From: Mesorhizobium sp. INR15 | GTDB lineage: Bacteria; Pseudomonadota; Alphaproteobacteria; Rhizobiales; Rhizobiaceae | Assembly (NCBI RefSeq): GCF_015500075.1 | Contig: NZ_CP045496.1 | Span: 2,552,001 to 2,616,000, forward strand | Direction of reading: 5' to 3' | DNA length: 64,000 bases | In this document: positions 44,293 through 51,866 of the stretch, in pieces | Layout: each line of letters opens with the position of its first letter | Position numbering within the stretch: the first letter of the stretch is position 1 | Program-made: the position numbers and the translations under genes | Notes under the pieces: generated by a model | The model's database searches: none | The model's input: only the letters and a program-made list of their open reading frames with translations | Told to the model about the DNA's origin: nothing

Positions 44293-44364
44293 AGATACAT
44301 CGTAAGATATATCTTGACTCACCAGGAGGGCGAGCCTAACTAAGATATATCGTAAGATGTAACT
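44293..44364. promoter_or_regulatory. two PadR-type operator copies with a promoter between
   Basis: AGATACATCGTAAGATATAT continuing to 44314, and AGATATATCGTAAGATGTAA continuing to 44364, are nearly identical 22-base imperfect palindromes whose starts (44293, 44343) are 50 bases apart, about five helix turns. TTGACT at 44314-44319 and a CTAAC/TAACTA stretch near 44337 make a plausible promoter between them. They lie just upstream of padR. Confidence 0.65.
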
Positions 44365-44377
44365 CAAGGAGCAATCA

Positions 44378-45064
44378 ATGCACAAACATTTTGGCAATCA
44401 TCATTTCGGCGAACGCATGTTCATGCACATGGCCGGCAAATTCGGTGGCCGTGGCGGCGGCTTCGGCCCGTTCGGCCATGGCGGTCGTGGCGGTGGCCGT
44501 GGCGGCCCGGGCGACATGTTCCGTGCCGGGCGCATGCTGGCCGATGGCGATCTCAAGCTGATCACGCTGTCGCTGCTGGCCGAGGCACCGCGCCACGGCT
44601 ACGACATCATCAAGGCGCTGGAAGAGCGCACCAGCGGCATCTACAGCCCGAGCCCTGGCGTGGTCTATCCGACGCTGACCTTCCTCGAAGAGGCCGGCTA
44701 TGCCTCTTCCGCCGCCGACGGCAACAAGAAGGTATTCTCGATCACCGAAGCGGGGCAGGCGCATCTTGCCGACAACCGCGAGATGATCGATGGCGTGCTC
44801 GAGCATCTCGAGCGTTTCGGCCGCAAGATGGCCAAGGCGCGCGACTGGTTCGGCTGGAACGATGAAAGCGAGGACGGTGGGCGTCGCGGCGGCCGTGGTG
44901 GGCGAGGCGACCGTTCGGAGGCCCGCGACGCGTTCCGCGCCGTGCGCCATCGCCTACGCGCTGCGCTGGGTGACTTCGTCGACGCGCCGGCCGACAAGCA
45001 GGCTGAGGCGATCGCTGTTCTAGAAGGCGCCGCCGAGGCTCTGGAAGCCCTGTCGCGCGGGTGA
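44378..45064 (+). CDS. PadR-family transcriptional regulator
   Basis: A 228-residue PadR regulator. A histidine/glycine-rich N terminus (HKHFGNHHFGERMFMHMAGKF, then repeats of GGRGG to about residue 45) precedes the winged helix LKLITLSLLAEAPRHGYDIIKALEERTSGIYSPSPGVVYPTLTFLEEAGY and wing KKVFSITEAGQAHL. A second glycine/arginine stretch lies before the C-terminal helices. The His-rich end may bind metal. Two operator-like palindromes upstream suggest autoregulation. A terminator follows. Confidence 0.9.
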   Translation: MHKHFGNHHFGERMFMHMAGKFGGRGGGFGPFGHGGRGGGRGGPGDMFRAGRMLADGDLKLITLSLLAEAPRHGYDIIKALEERTSGIYSPSPGVVYPTLTFLEEAGYASSAADGNKKVFSITEAGQAHLADNREMIDGVLEHLERFGRKMAKARDWFGWNDESEDGGRRGGRGGRGDRSEARDAFRAVRHRLRAALGDFVDAPADKQAEAIAVLEGAAEALEALSRG

Positions 45065-45091
45065 CCGAGTGGCGTTATGCCCAAGCCCGCC

Positions 45092-45126
45092 AAAAAAAAG
45101 AGCCCGGAATTTCCGGGCTTTTTTTC
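45092..45126. terminator. bidirectional terminator between padR and the yiaAB-like gene
   Basis: AGCCCGGAA (45101-45109) pairs with TTCCGGGCT (45111-45119), flanked by AAAAAAAA on the left and TTTTTTT on the right, so it can end transcription from either side. Confidence 0.9.
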
Positions 45127-45142
45127 GTCGTCGGTGTGGAAA

Positions 45143-45403
45143 TCACTCCTTGCCGACATACTCGCTGATCAGCTTCTCATTGCGTGCCTTTTCGATCTTG
45201 GCGGTCATTTCAGTCGAAAGGCGCTCGTCGGTGCGGTATTTCACGAGGTTCACCAGGCTGCCGGTGAGCAGCAGGATGCCCATGGCCCAATAGCCCTTGG
45301 TCGAGAGGTCGACCGGCGCCAGCCACAGCGACAGGCCGAGCATGAAGTAAGCGGCGCCGACAGCGGCGGTGTTGAACATGATGTAGGTCTGGTTGGCGTT
45401 CAT
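45143..45403 (-). CDS. YiaA/YiaB-type two-helix membrane protein
   Basis: An 86-residue inner-membrane protein with two hydrophobic helices (FNTAAVGAAYFMLGLSLWLA and GYWAMGILLLTGSLVNLVKY), matching the YiaAB two-helix domain. The function is unknown. It follows the PspA-like gene on the same strand at 59 bases and is probably cotranscribed, which suggests a part in membrane stress. Confidence 0.85.
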   Translation of the reverse strand: MNANQTYIMFNTAAVGAAYFMLGLSLWLAPVDLSTKGYWAMGILLLTGSLVNLVKYRTDERLSTEMTAKIEKARNEKLISEYVGKE

Positions 45404-45462
45404 TGTCGTTCTCCGTCTGGTTTGATCTGGATTGATGGAATTCAGGCCTGCAATGCGGTGTT

Positions 45463-46140
45463 TCAGTTGATGGTCCTCAGGCGCTCAAGCACGTCCTTGG
45501 CGCGGACTTTCACCGCCGGCCCATGTCCGGCCTCGGCGAGGCGGTCGCGGATCGCCTCATGACGCAGTTCACCATCGATCTCGTCGAGAATGCCGGCCTC
45601 CTCGAACGGATCGCCGCCATCCTTGATGCGGGCGAGCAGGTCTTCCGCGTCGTTGAGGCTTGCCGTCCGGCCGATCGAGCGGTTCAAGCGTGATTGCGCC
45701 TTGCGCTCGGCATCGATGGCCCGGGCCGAGATCATGCCCTGGTTGAGGTCGATGATGCGGCGGTGCGCCCGCTCCACCGAGAGCCGCATGCGCAAGGTCT
45801 TTTCGCCAAGGCTCTTCACTGTCGTGCGGCGGACCTCGCGTTCGTTCTCCAGTTCGGCGATGGCGCCGGCGCCACTTTCGGCGAGAGCCTCATTGCCGGC
45901 GCACAGCGCGCTGATCGTGCGTGTCTCTAGGTCGGCGATGCGGCGGTCGAGCTGCTCAAGGCCGGCCTGCTCGGCGCGCTGGCGGACAATCAGCGAGGCG
46001 AGTGTCTGCTTGGCGGCGGTGAGACCGGCTTCGGCGTCGCGAATCCGCTGCGCCAGAAGGTCGATGGCAAAGCGGTCCTTCAGTCCGTCCTCGGCCCGCG
46101 CACTGGCGCCGTCCAGTAGAGTTCTGATCAGGCTAAGCAT
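45463..46140 (-). CDS. PspA/IM30-family membrane-stress protein
   Basis: A 225-residue coiled-coil protein of the PspA/Vipp1 (ESCRT-III-like) family: MLSLIRTLLDGASARAEDGL at the start, then long charged helices (ERKAQSRLNRSIGRTASLNDAEDLLARIK). It would bind and stabilise the inner membrane. ATG 46140 follows GGGAGAAG; an ATG eleven codons upstream lies in the operator region and is less likely. No pspBC or pspF is present; a divergent TetR gene with three operator copies replaces that control. Confidence 0.85.
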   Translation of the reverse strand: MLSLIRTLLDGASARAEDGLKDRFAIDLLAQRIRDAEAGLTAAKQTLASLIVRQRAEQAGLEQLDRRIADLETRTISALCAGNEALAESGAGAIAELENEREVRRTTVKSLGEKTLRMRLSVERAHRRIIDLNQGMISARAIDAERKAQSRLNRSIGRTASLNDAEDLLARIKDGGDPFEEAGILDEIDGELRHEAIRDRLAEAGHGPAVKVRAKDVLERLRTIN

Positions 46141-46166
46141 GTTCTTCTCCCTTCGTTCGATCGTTA

Positions 46167-46235
46167 TGAACAATGTTCAAAAACTCAACATAACAGGAAA
46201 TGAACGTCGTTCAAGAGGAATTTGAACGCTGTTCA
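46167..46235. promoter_or_regulatory. three copies of the operator TGAACnnnGTTCA
   Basis: TGAACAATGTTCA (46167-46179), TGAACGTCGTTCA (46201-46213) and TGAACGCTGTTCA (46223-46235): three 13-base palindromes with perfect five-base arms, spaced 34 and 22 bases start to start, between the divergent PspA-like and TetR genes. The 22-base spacing places two copies on about the same face of the helix. Confidence 0.85.
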
Positions 46236-46326
46236 CGATTTCCCGGATATGGTAAACGGAGATCGACATGAAGGGGCGTAAGCTGCGTTGGCCGGCTCCG
46301 GCGCGACGTATACAAGAAGGATAGTC

Positions 46327-46968
46327 ATGGCACTGGACAAGGAAGAGATCAGCGAGCGCGTGCTCGTCATCGCCGAAACGCTGATCAACAGCGGTGGCAT
46401 GGACAATCTCAAGGCAAGGGCCATCGCCGAGCAGGCGGGCATCTCGGTCGGCTCGGTCTACAATCTGTTCTCCGATCTCGACGGGGTGCACCGCGCCGTC
46501 AACATGCGGCTGCTCGACAGGCTGGGCGTGGCGGGCGCGGCGGCCATGGCCGACCTGCGGGAGCGCGGCGTGACGGATGTTCGGCAGCGGCTGCTGGCGC
46601 TGGCCGGCGCATATATGCGTTTCGTCGAGGCGCATCCCGGCAGCTGGCCCGCACTCCTGGCCTTCAACCGCCGCCGCCCAGTACGCACGGAGCCCGATGC
46701 CTATGAGGCGAGGCTCGACCTGCTGTTCGAGATCATCGGCGGCGTGCTTGCCGGCGGCGACTTCGACCTTGACGAGGAGACGCGAGGGGTTGCCGCGCGC
46801 ACCCTGTGGTCAAGCGTGCATGGCATCGTCACCAGTGGCTACGCGGCGAGATCGGACCGCCGGCAGGCCGACGAGATCGAGCGGCAGATTGACCTCCTTG
46901 TCGCCGTTTTCATCAGGGGACTGGAACGCGGCGGGACATTCGCGCATGCTGGAACGACAAGGTCGTGA
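46327..46968 (+). CDS. TetR-family regulator of the PspA-like operon
   Basis: A 213-residue TetR repressor: VLVIAETLINSGGMDNLKARAIAEQAGISVGSVYNLFSDLDGVHRAVN is the helix-turn-helix, and the rest is a helical ligand domain with a WSSVHGIVT segment as in TetR_C-type domains. ATG 46327 follows AAGGATAGTC. It is divergent from the PspA-like gene and the three TGAACnnnGTTCA palindromes lie between, so it likely represses both. Confidence 0.9.
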   Translation: MALDKEEISERVLVIAETLINSGGMDNLKARAIAEQAGISVGSVYNLFSDLDGVHRAVNMRLLDRLGVAGAAAMADLRERGVTDVRQRLLALAGAYMRFVEAHPGSWPALLAFNRRRPVRTEPDAYEARLDLLFEIIGGVLAGGDFDLDEETRGVAARTLWSSVHGIVTSGYAARSDRRQADEIERQIDLLVAVFIRGLERGGTFAHAGTTRS

Positions 46969-47030
46969 ATCATGACCACGACAGGCGCATGCGATTTCCA
47001 CGCGCCAGGGCGAACATGGAGATTTGAGCG

Positions 47031-47330
47031 ATGTCTTTTCTGAAGCGTCTTTTCGGCGGCGGTGGCGGCGGTGAAGCGGCCGAGCCAAAGAGTTCAGCGC
47101 CGGCCAAGCAGGTCGAGCACAAGGGTTTCCTGATCAGCGCCACGCCCTACAAGTCCGATGGCGGCCAGTACCAGACCTGCGGCATCGTCTCCAAGGAGAT
47201 CGGCGGCGTCATGAAGGAACACAAATTCATCCGCGCCGACCGTTTCGCCGGGCTCGATGACGCCGTCGACATCTCGATCAAGAAGGGCATGCAACTGGTC
47301 GACGAGCAGGGCGAGAGGATGTTCGGCTAG
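47031..47330 (+). CDS. HlyU family protein
   Basis: A 99-residue protein: MSFLKRLFGGGGGGE, then a HlyU domain EHKGFLISATPYKSDGGQYQTCGIVSKEIGGVMKEHKFIRADRFAGLDDAVDISIKKGMQLVDEQGERMF. The family is named after HlyU of Vibrio, but that regulator is a different, ArsR-like protein; for this small alphaproteobacterial family no function is shown. It follows the TetR gene at 62 bases. Confidence 0.8.
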   Translation: MSFLKRLFGGGGGGEAAEPKSSAPAKQVEHKGFLISATPYKSDGGQYQTCGIVSKEIGGVMKEHKFIRADRFAGLDDAVDISIKKGMQLVDEQGERMFG

Positions 47331-47466
47331 GCCGGCCTCCTTTCAGGCAAAGCGCATTGCTCAAGAAGATGTTCATCGCCCATTGAGGCGAGGCCGTTTA
47401 TGATTGATTCCCGATGGCGGCACCTGCCATGGAAACGCAAAGCTCTCTCGACAGGAGAATTGATCG

Positions 47467-48462
47467 GTGCGGTTGAGATCTGTTCCTCTGGGTTTCGTCA
47501 CTATCCTCGGCCTTCTCGTCGTCATTGCCTTGACGGCGTCGGCCCGGTCCTTTGCCGCATCGGGCGTTCCGGCCTGGCTGCAAGCCCATGTCGGTGCGGG
47601 CCAGGACCAGATCGCCCAGGTGGTGCTGGAGAGGGCGCGTGCGCTCTACCTCAAGAAGGTGGACGAGGGCGCGGTCAAGAACCCCTGCTACTTCGCCATG
47701 GATGCGACGCGCCCCAGTGATCTCGGTGGTGGCGTGCTTGGACACCGCTATTACGTTGTCTGCGAAGCCAGCCAGTCGTTTCGCGCCATCTCGTCAGGTC
47801 ATGGCGGCGGCCGGAACCTGAAAGGGGTGGTGAATTTCGTCAATGGACGGGAGTGCGCGAAGAACTTCGGCAATGCCATGGATTCGGAGTTGACGGCTGG
47901 CGGCGCCTATATGACCCGCGAGGCGAAAACGTCTTTCAAGGGCTTTTACCGCGTCGCCGCGAAACAGGACGCGGCCTTCATGCGCACGTTCATACAATTC
48001 GACGGCGAAGGCGAGGCCGCGAACGCCAGGCAGCGGGTCATCGGCGGGCATGCGGCGCAAGTGCTGAAGGGAATGTGCATGCGGAAAAATCCGACCAGCT
48101 CGCACGCCGATCATGACGGTTACGTGCCGTTCGGCACGCTGGTGGACTATGCCGGCGGCCGCAGCAATGGCTGCACCAGCTGGTCGTCATCGGACGCGCA
48201 GCAGATCATTTCGATGGTGAAGGGCAACCCGACGACGCTCTACATCTATCCTGAATCGCGCGATATCGCGGCTGTGGCTAAAGCAGCGGCGGGCGGCCGG
48301 GCGCTTTCAGGTGCTGGACCCTATTGGAATGCATCCTGCCTGAAGCAGATCGGCACTCCGAAATTCTGGCCGAGGGAAACCCTCGAACCGGTCATTGCCC
48401 AGTACAAGGCGGATCATCCGGCGCCGCCGCCGCAACCGGTGCCGATTTGCAAGGGGCCGTGA
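47467..48462 (+). CDS. exported L,D-transpeptidase-like (YkuD_2) protein
   Basis: A 331-residue exported protein starting at GTG with AGGAG upstream. A signal peptide (about 1-31, FVTILGLLVVIALTASARSFAA) precedes a catalytic domain: FRAISSGHGGGRNL, YMTREAKTSFKGFYRV, ARQRVIGGHAAQV with His195, and GGRSNGCTSW with Cys236 in S-x-G-C. This is the order found in the murein L,D-transpeptidase-like (YkuD_2) group, where Cys and His are catalytic. It would act on peptidoglycan in the periplasm. Extra cysteines near 74, 99 and 204 suggest disulfides. Confidence 0.75.
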   Translation: MRLRSVPLGFVTILGLLVVIALTASARSFAASGVPAWLQAHVGAGQDQIAQVVLERARALYLKKVDEGAVKNPCYFAMDATRPSDLGGGVLGHRYYVVCEASQSFRAISSGHGGGRNLKGVVNFVNGRECAKNFGNAMDSELTAGGAYMTREAKTSFKGFYRVAAKQDAAFMRTFIQFDGEGEAANARQRVIGGHAAQVLKGMCMRKNPTSSHADHDGYVPFGTLVDYAGGRSNGCTSWSSSDAQQIISMVKGNPTTLYIYPESRDIAAVAKAAAGGRALSGAGPYWNASCLKQIGTPKFWPRETLEPVIAQYKADHPAPPPQPVPICKGP

Positions 48463-48506
48463 GATTGCCGCGGTGCGGGCCTGTCAGGATTACTCTGGCA
48501 GGTTGA

Positions 48507-48824
48507 TTACTCTTGTACGTTGATCAGCACTACGCTGCCTTCCAGTCTTGCAGGATAGCTTCTCAGATTGATGCAAGGCGGCAGCCGCTTGGCTTGTCCG
48601 GTGCGGTAGTCGAAGGCGCCGGAATGTTTCGGGCATTCGACTTCGTAGTCCATCACCAGTCCGTCTGCGAGGTGGACGGCTTCGTGCGTGCATAGGCCGT
48701 CGGTGCAGAACACTTCGTCATCGGGGGAGCGGAAGATGGCATAGGTCCTGCCGCCATGGTCGAAGCGCAAGGCGCCTTCCTGCTCGATGTCGTCAAGGCT
48801 GCAGGCGGCAATCCAGTCGGTCAT
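48507..48824 (-). CDS. Rieske-type [2Fe-2S] ferredoxin, MocE-like
   Basis: A 105-residue soluble Rieske ferredoxin. Cluster ligands are Cys45 and His47 (CTHEAVHLADG) and Cys64 and His67 (CPKHSGAFD). It would carry electrons to an oxygenase; the fatty-acid-hydroxylase-type protein encoded two genes upstream is the obvious partner. The pair resembles MocE and MocD of rhizopine breakdown. It is the last gene of a leftward series; the preceding gene is 68 bases away. No reductase gene is in the window. Confidence 0.82.
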   Translation of the reverse strand: MTDWIAACSLDDIEQEGALRFDHGGRTYAIFRSPDDEVFCTDGLCTHEAVHLADGLVMDYEVECPKHSGAFDYRTGQAKRLPPCINLRSYPARLEGSVVLINVQE

Positions 48825-48892
48825 CTCGTCTCTCGTGGCTGGCTTGGGCTGGCGATGCGAGCGGTGACGGCCTGGCCGTCACCGCCGCTGGA

Positions 48893-49834
48893 TCAATTCT
48901 TGCTCAGGTATCCGTCCATGTTTTCAGGGCTCACCAGTTCGAACGGGACATAGACGACCCGGTCGACTTTTTCGCCCTTGACGAGCGCCAGTGCGGCATC
49001 AACACCGCCGCCGCCCTGTCCATTAGCATTCTGGAACACGGTCACCGCGAGATCGCCTGCCTTCATCGACTGCAGGCCATCCTGGGTGGCGTCGATGCCG
49101 CCGACCACGACATTCTTCATGTCGACGCCGTTGGCTTTCAGCGCCAGGATGGCGCCAATGGCGGATTCGTCATTGTTGGCGATGACGGCGTCCGGTGCCT
49201 GGCCAGCGGTCAGCCAGTTGGTCATCAGGTTCTGCGAGTTGTCGCGTGACCAGTCGGACGACTGCTTGTCGACGATCTTGATGAAGTTGCACATGTCGGT
49301 GGCGAAGATCTGCTCGACATCCTTGGTGCGCTGCAATGCGGCCTGATGCACCAGGCTGCCCATGATGATGTAGGCCTTGGCGCCAGCCGACTTGCCCTTG
49401 GCGCGCAGGAGCTTGCACACTTCGAACGCCTCCAGCGTGCCGGACTCGGTTTCGTTGGAGCCGACATAGACCTGCTTGCCGGGCAGGTTGGCCATGTCGC
49501 TCGGCTCGAGGTTGACGAAGACGAGGGGAATGCCGGCTTTCGAGGCCTCCTCGCTGATGGTCTTCGAAGCATTGGTGTCGACCAGCGTGACGATGATGGC
49601 GTCGACGCCGCTGGCGATGAAGTTCTTCACCTGGTCAAGCTGCTTGGCGACGTCGTTCTGCGCATCCTCGACCTGGATGTCGGCGCCTTTCTCCTTGGCG
49701 CGGGCCTGCATGCCGTGCATCAGCAACGTCTGGAAATTGTTGTCGAAGTTGACGATGCTGACGCCGATCTTGGCGGCAAAAGCTGTGCCCGACATGAGTG
49801 TCGCGAAAGCCGCCGCGAGCATGAGTTTTTTCAT
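48893..49834 (-). CDS. sugar/inositol-type ABC substrate-binding protein (MocB-like)
   Basis: A 313-residue periplasmic binding protein of the ribose/inositol class (Peripla_BP_4). Signal peptide MKKLMLAAAFATLMSGTAFA; then IGVSIVNFDNNFQTLLMHGMQARAKEKG, GVDAIIVTLVDTNAS, IANNDESAIGAILALKANG and VVVGGIDATQDGLQSMKAG. It resembles MocB, the rhizopine-binding protein. GGGAGGAAC precedes the ATG. No ATPase or permease genes are next to it, so the transporter must be completed elsewhere or the protein has another job. Confidence 0.85.
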   Translation of the reverse strand: MKKLMLAAAFATLMSGTAFAAKIGVSIVNFDNNFQTLLMHGMQARAKEKGADIQVEDAQNDVAKQLDQVKNFIASGVDAIIVTLVDTNASKTISEEASKAGIPLVFVNLEPSDMANLPGKQVYVGSNETESGTLEAFEVCKLLRAKGKSAGAKAYIIMGSLVHQAALQRTKDVEQIFATDMCNFIKIVDKQSSDWSRDNSQNLMTNWLTAGQAPDAVIANNDESAIGAILALKANGVDMKNVVVGGIDATQDGLQSMKAGDLAVTVFQNANGQGGGGVDAALALVKGEKVDRVVYVPFELVSPENMDGYLSKN

Positions 49835-49936
49835 AAAGTTCCTCCCTGCGGTGCCGGTTCACCTTTGAACGCCGGATGCATTTTCAGATTTTCTGGGGTC
49901 GCTTGACGCAGTGGGACCGAAGCTGCCGGATGCCGG

Positions 49937-50962
49937 TCAGCCCGACGGTTTTCCGCTGTCGGCGGCGGCGTTGGCGCGCGCCCTTTTCTTCTCGTAGCGG
50001 GCCTCCATGCGCGCCTCGCCTTCTTTGCTGCCGTCGTGGAAGGTGCCGATCCACCTGTCGAAAGGGATCAGGCCGTCGCCGTAATTCACCTCGAAATATT
50101 TGTGGTGGAGGTAGTGGAGATAGGCGTGGCTATCGGCGGCGGTGTCCTCACCGAGTTCGAGCTTGTCGAAGCCGATATGGCCGGGAATGGCGCCGAAGCC
50201 GGCGTAGTGCAGCTGATAGAGCGCCATGATCGGGTTCGACGGAATGACCAGATGCCAGAGCGCGACACCGAGATAGCCGAACTGCTCCACCGGATGCATC
50301 GCAAGCGACGACCAGGGCGAGGGGTTCACCGAATTGTGGTGGACCGAATGCACCCACCGGTAGAGCGGACCCCAGTGGATCGCCCGATGCAGCATGAAGA
50401 AATGGGTTTCGTGAATGACCGGCACCGCCAGCGCCAGGCAGAACAGGTAGACGGGGTGGTCGGCAAAGGTCAGCCACGGCACGTAGCCGTTGGCATAGGC
50501 GTGGAGGATAGCCACCTCGATCGCCGTCCAGATCGGCAGGCCGGTGCCGAAGGTGCGCAGCATGTTGTCGATGTTCTGGCTCTCCAAGAAGAAGGCCTTG
50601 CTCTTCTGCTCCGAGGGCCATTTGCCGTTGTATTTGAAGCGGTTGCCTTGCGCGCGCAAGGTGTAGAGCCGGAGCTCGAAGGCACCGAAGAAGACAAGAA
50701 GCGCCGCGCAATTGACGGCGAAAAGCCAAAGGATCCAGCCCCAGGCGAGGGTCTTCATGACCGCGGCGTCGGGCAGCACGAAGTGCCACCAGGCCACCGC
50801 CGAAAGGGCAAACAGAAGATTGTAGGGCAGGAAATAGTGCGGCAGCCATTTCAGCAGCGCCAGCGGGCGTGGCGGAAAGACGAAGAGCGGCGCGGTGCCG
50901 GCCGGTTCGTTGGGGCCCCAGTCGCCACGCTTGTTGCGCTTGCCGTATTTCAGATCGTCCAT
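49937..50962 (-). CDS. fatty-acid hydroxylase/sterol desaturase superfamily oxygenase (MocD-like)
   Basis: A 341-residue membrane di-iron enzyme with four or so hydrophobic segments. The histidine clusters of the superfamily are present: MLHRAIHW (HxxxH), WVHSVHH (HxxHH) and YLHYLHHKYFEVNYG (HxxHH). It would hydroxylate or desaturate a small molecule or lipid with electrons from the Rieske protein encoded nearby. MocD of rhizopine catabolism is of this type. It begins 22 bases after the PanB-like stop, so the two are cotranscribed. Confidence 0.82.
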   Translation of the reverse strand: MDDLKYGKRNKRGDWGPNEPAGTAPLFVFPPRPLALLKWLPHYFLPYNLLFALSAVAWWHFVLPDAAVMKTLAWGWILWLFAVNCAALLVFFGAFELRLYTLRAQGNRFKYNGKWPSEQKSKAFFLESQNIDNMLRTFGTGLPIWTAIEVAILHAYANGYVPWLTFADHPVYLFCLALAVPVIHETHFFMLHRAIHWGPLYRWVHSVHHNSVNPSPWSSLAMHPVEQFGYLGVALWHLVIPSNPIMALYQLHYAGFGAIPGHIGFDKLELGEDTAADSHAYLHYLHHKYFEVNYGDGLIPFDRWIGTFHDGSKEGEARMEARYEKKRARANAAADSGKPSG

Positions 50963-50984
50963 TGCAGCCTCACGAGTGTTTGCC

Positions 50985-51776
50985 TCAGAGGGACTGGGAA
51001 AGGGTCAGGAAGCGCTCGAACGCGGCGTCATCCATCTCCACCTGATGTCCAGCTTCGGGATAGGAGCCTTCGGCCACGTCGCTGGCAAAAGCCTGGAACG
51101 CAGCGATGCGCTTTGCCTGCAGTTCAGCCTCCAGCGCGACAAAGTCGGCGTAGCGCCTGGCATGGCGCGGATAGTGGCCGGTATGCGTGCCGAGCACGTC
51201 GCTGGAGAAGAGATATTGCGTGTCGCAGACGGCGCCGCAGCCCATGCCCATGGTGAACAGCGGCGTGGTCCGGGTGATATGATCGGCGAGGCGAACCGGC
51301 ACCACCTCGACCTCGATGCAAGCCGCCCCGGCGTTCTCAAGGTCCTTCACCGCGCGCAGCACCTTCAGCGCTTCCTCGGCGGTCTTGCCGATGGCGCGGA
51401 AATTGGTCCAGGTGGCGCGGTTGGGCACGAGGCCGACATGGCCGGTCACCGGAATGCCTTCCGCCGCCATCGCCTCGATGAAGCGCGGCGAATGCGAGCA
51501 ATAGACCGCGTCGGCGCCACGGCTCATCATGGCAAAGCCGCGCCGTACCGCTTCGTCGGGCGAGGCGACCGCGCCATGCGGCATGCCGACCGACAGGAAG
51601 GCGTGGGGAGCGGCAGCGCGGATCAATTCCAGGTTATGATCGGGCTCGCAGGACAGGATGACGATGTCGCAAGCGACCGCCGCCGCCGCCTCGGCTGGAG
51701 TGTCGACATGCAGCTGCTGCCATTTGCGGCTGCCTTTCTGGCTCAGCAGATCGTGTACTGTCAGCCGTCTCGTCAC
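50985..51776 (-). CDS. PanB-like (ketopantoate hydroxymethyltransferase fold) protein with altered metal site
   Basis: A 263-residue protein close to PanB in length and late-half sequence: GIPVTGHVGLVPNRA, LENAGAACIEVEVVPVRLADHIT, GMGCGAVCDTQ. PanB condenses methylene-THF with ketoisovalerate using a metal held by an Asp in VGDSLG, an Asp in ADLPF and a Glu in KIEGG. Here these stretches read LSCEPDH, SVGMPHG and VYCSHSP, so the known ligands are absent, while the base-region Glu in EVVPV is kept. The start is a GTG at 51776 after GGGAGG; an ATG at 51803 lacks a site. It heads a leftward set with MocD-, MocB- and MocE-like genes. It is probably not the pantothenate enzyme. Confidence 0.75.
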   Translation of the reverse strand: MTRRLTVHDLLSQKGSRKWQQLHVDTPAEAAAAVACDIVILSCEPDHNLELIRAAAPHAFLSVGMPHGAVASPDEAVRRGFAMMSRGADAVYCSHSPRFIEAMAAEGIPVTGHVGLVPNRATWTNFRAIGKTAEEALKVLRAVKDLENAGAACIEVEVVPVRLADHITRTTPLFTMGMGCGAVCDTQYLFSSDVLGTHTGHYPRHARRYADFVALEAELQAKRIAAFQAFASDVAEGSYPEAGHQVEMDDAAFERFLTLSQSL

Positions 51777-51835
51777 CGGGTGTCCTCCCTTTCGGGCAGA
51801 CATAACAGCAAGGCCGGCGAGAGGCCTGCGATTCC

Positions 51836-51852
51836 CTGATCAAATCAGATCA
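51836..51852. promoter_or_regulatory. LacI-type operator upstream of the PanB-like/moc-like genes
   Basis: CTGATCAAATCAGATCA, with TGATC-N6-GATCA dyad symmetry, 60 bases before the PanB-like start. The same 17 bases recur in reverse orientation at 52887-52904, upstream of the LacI-family gene. Confidence 0.65.
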
Positions 51853-51866
51853 AGGATCGGCTCGTG

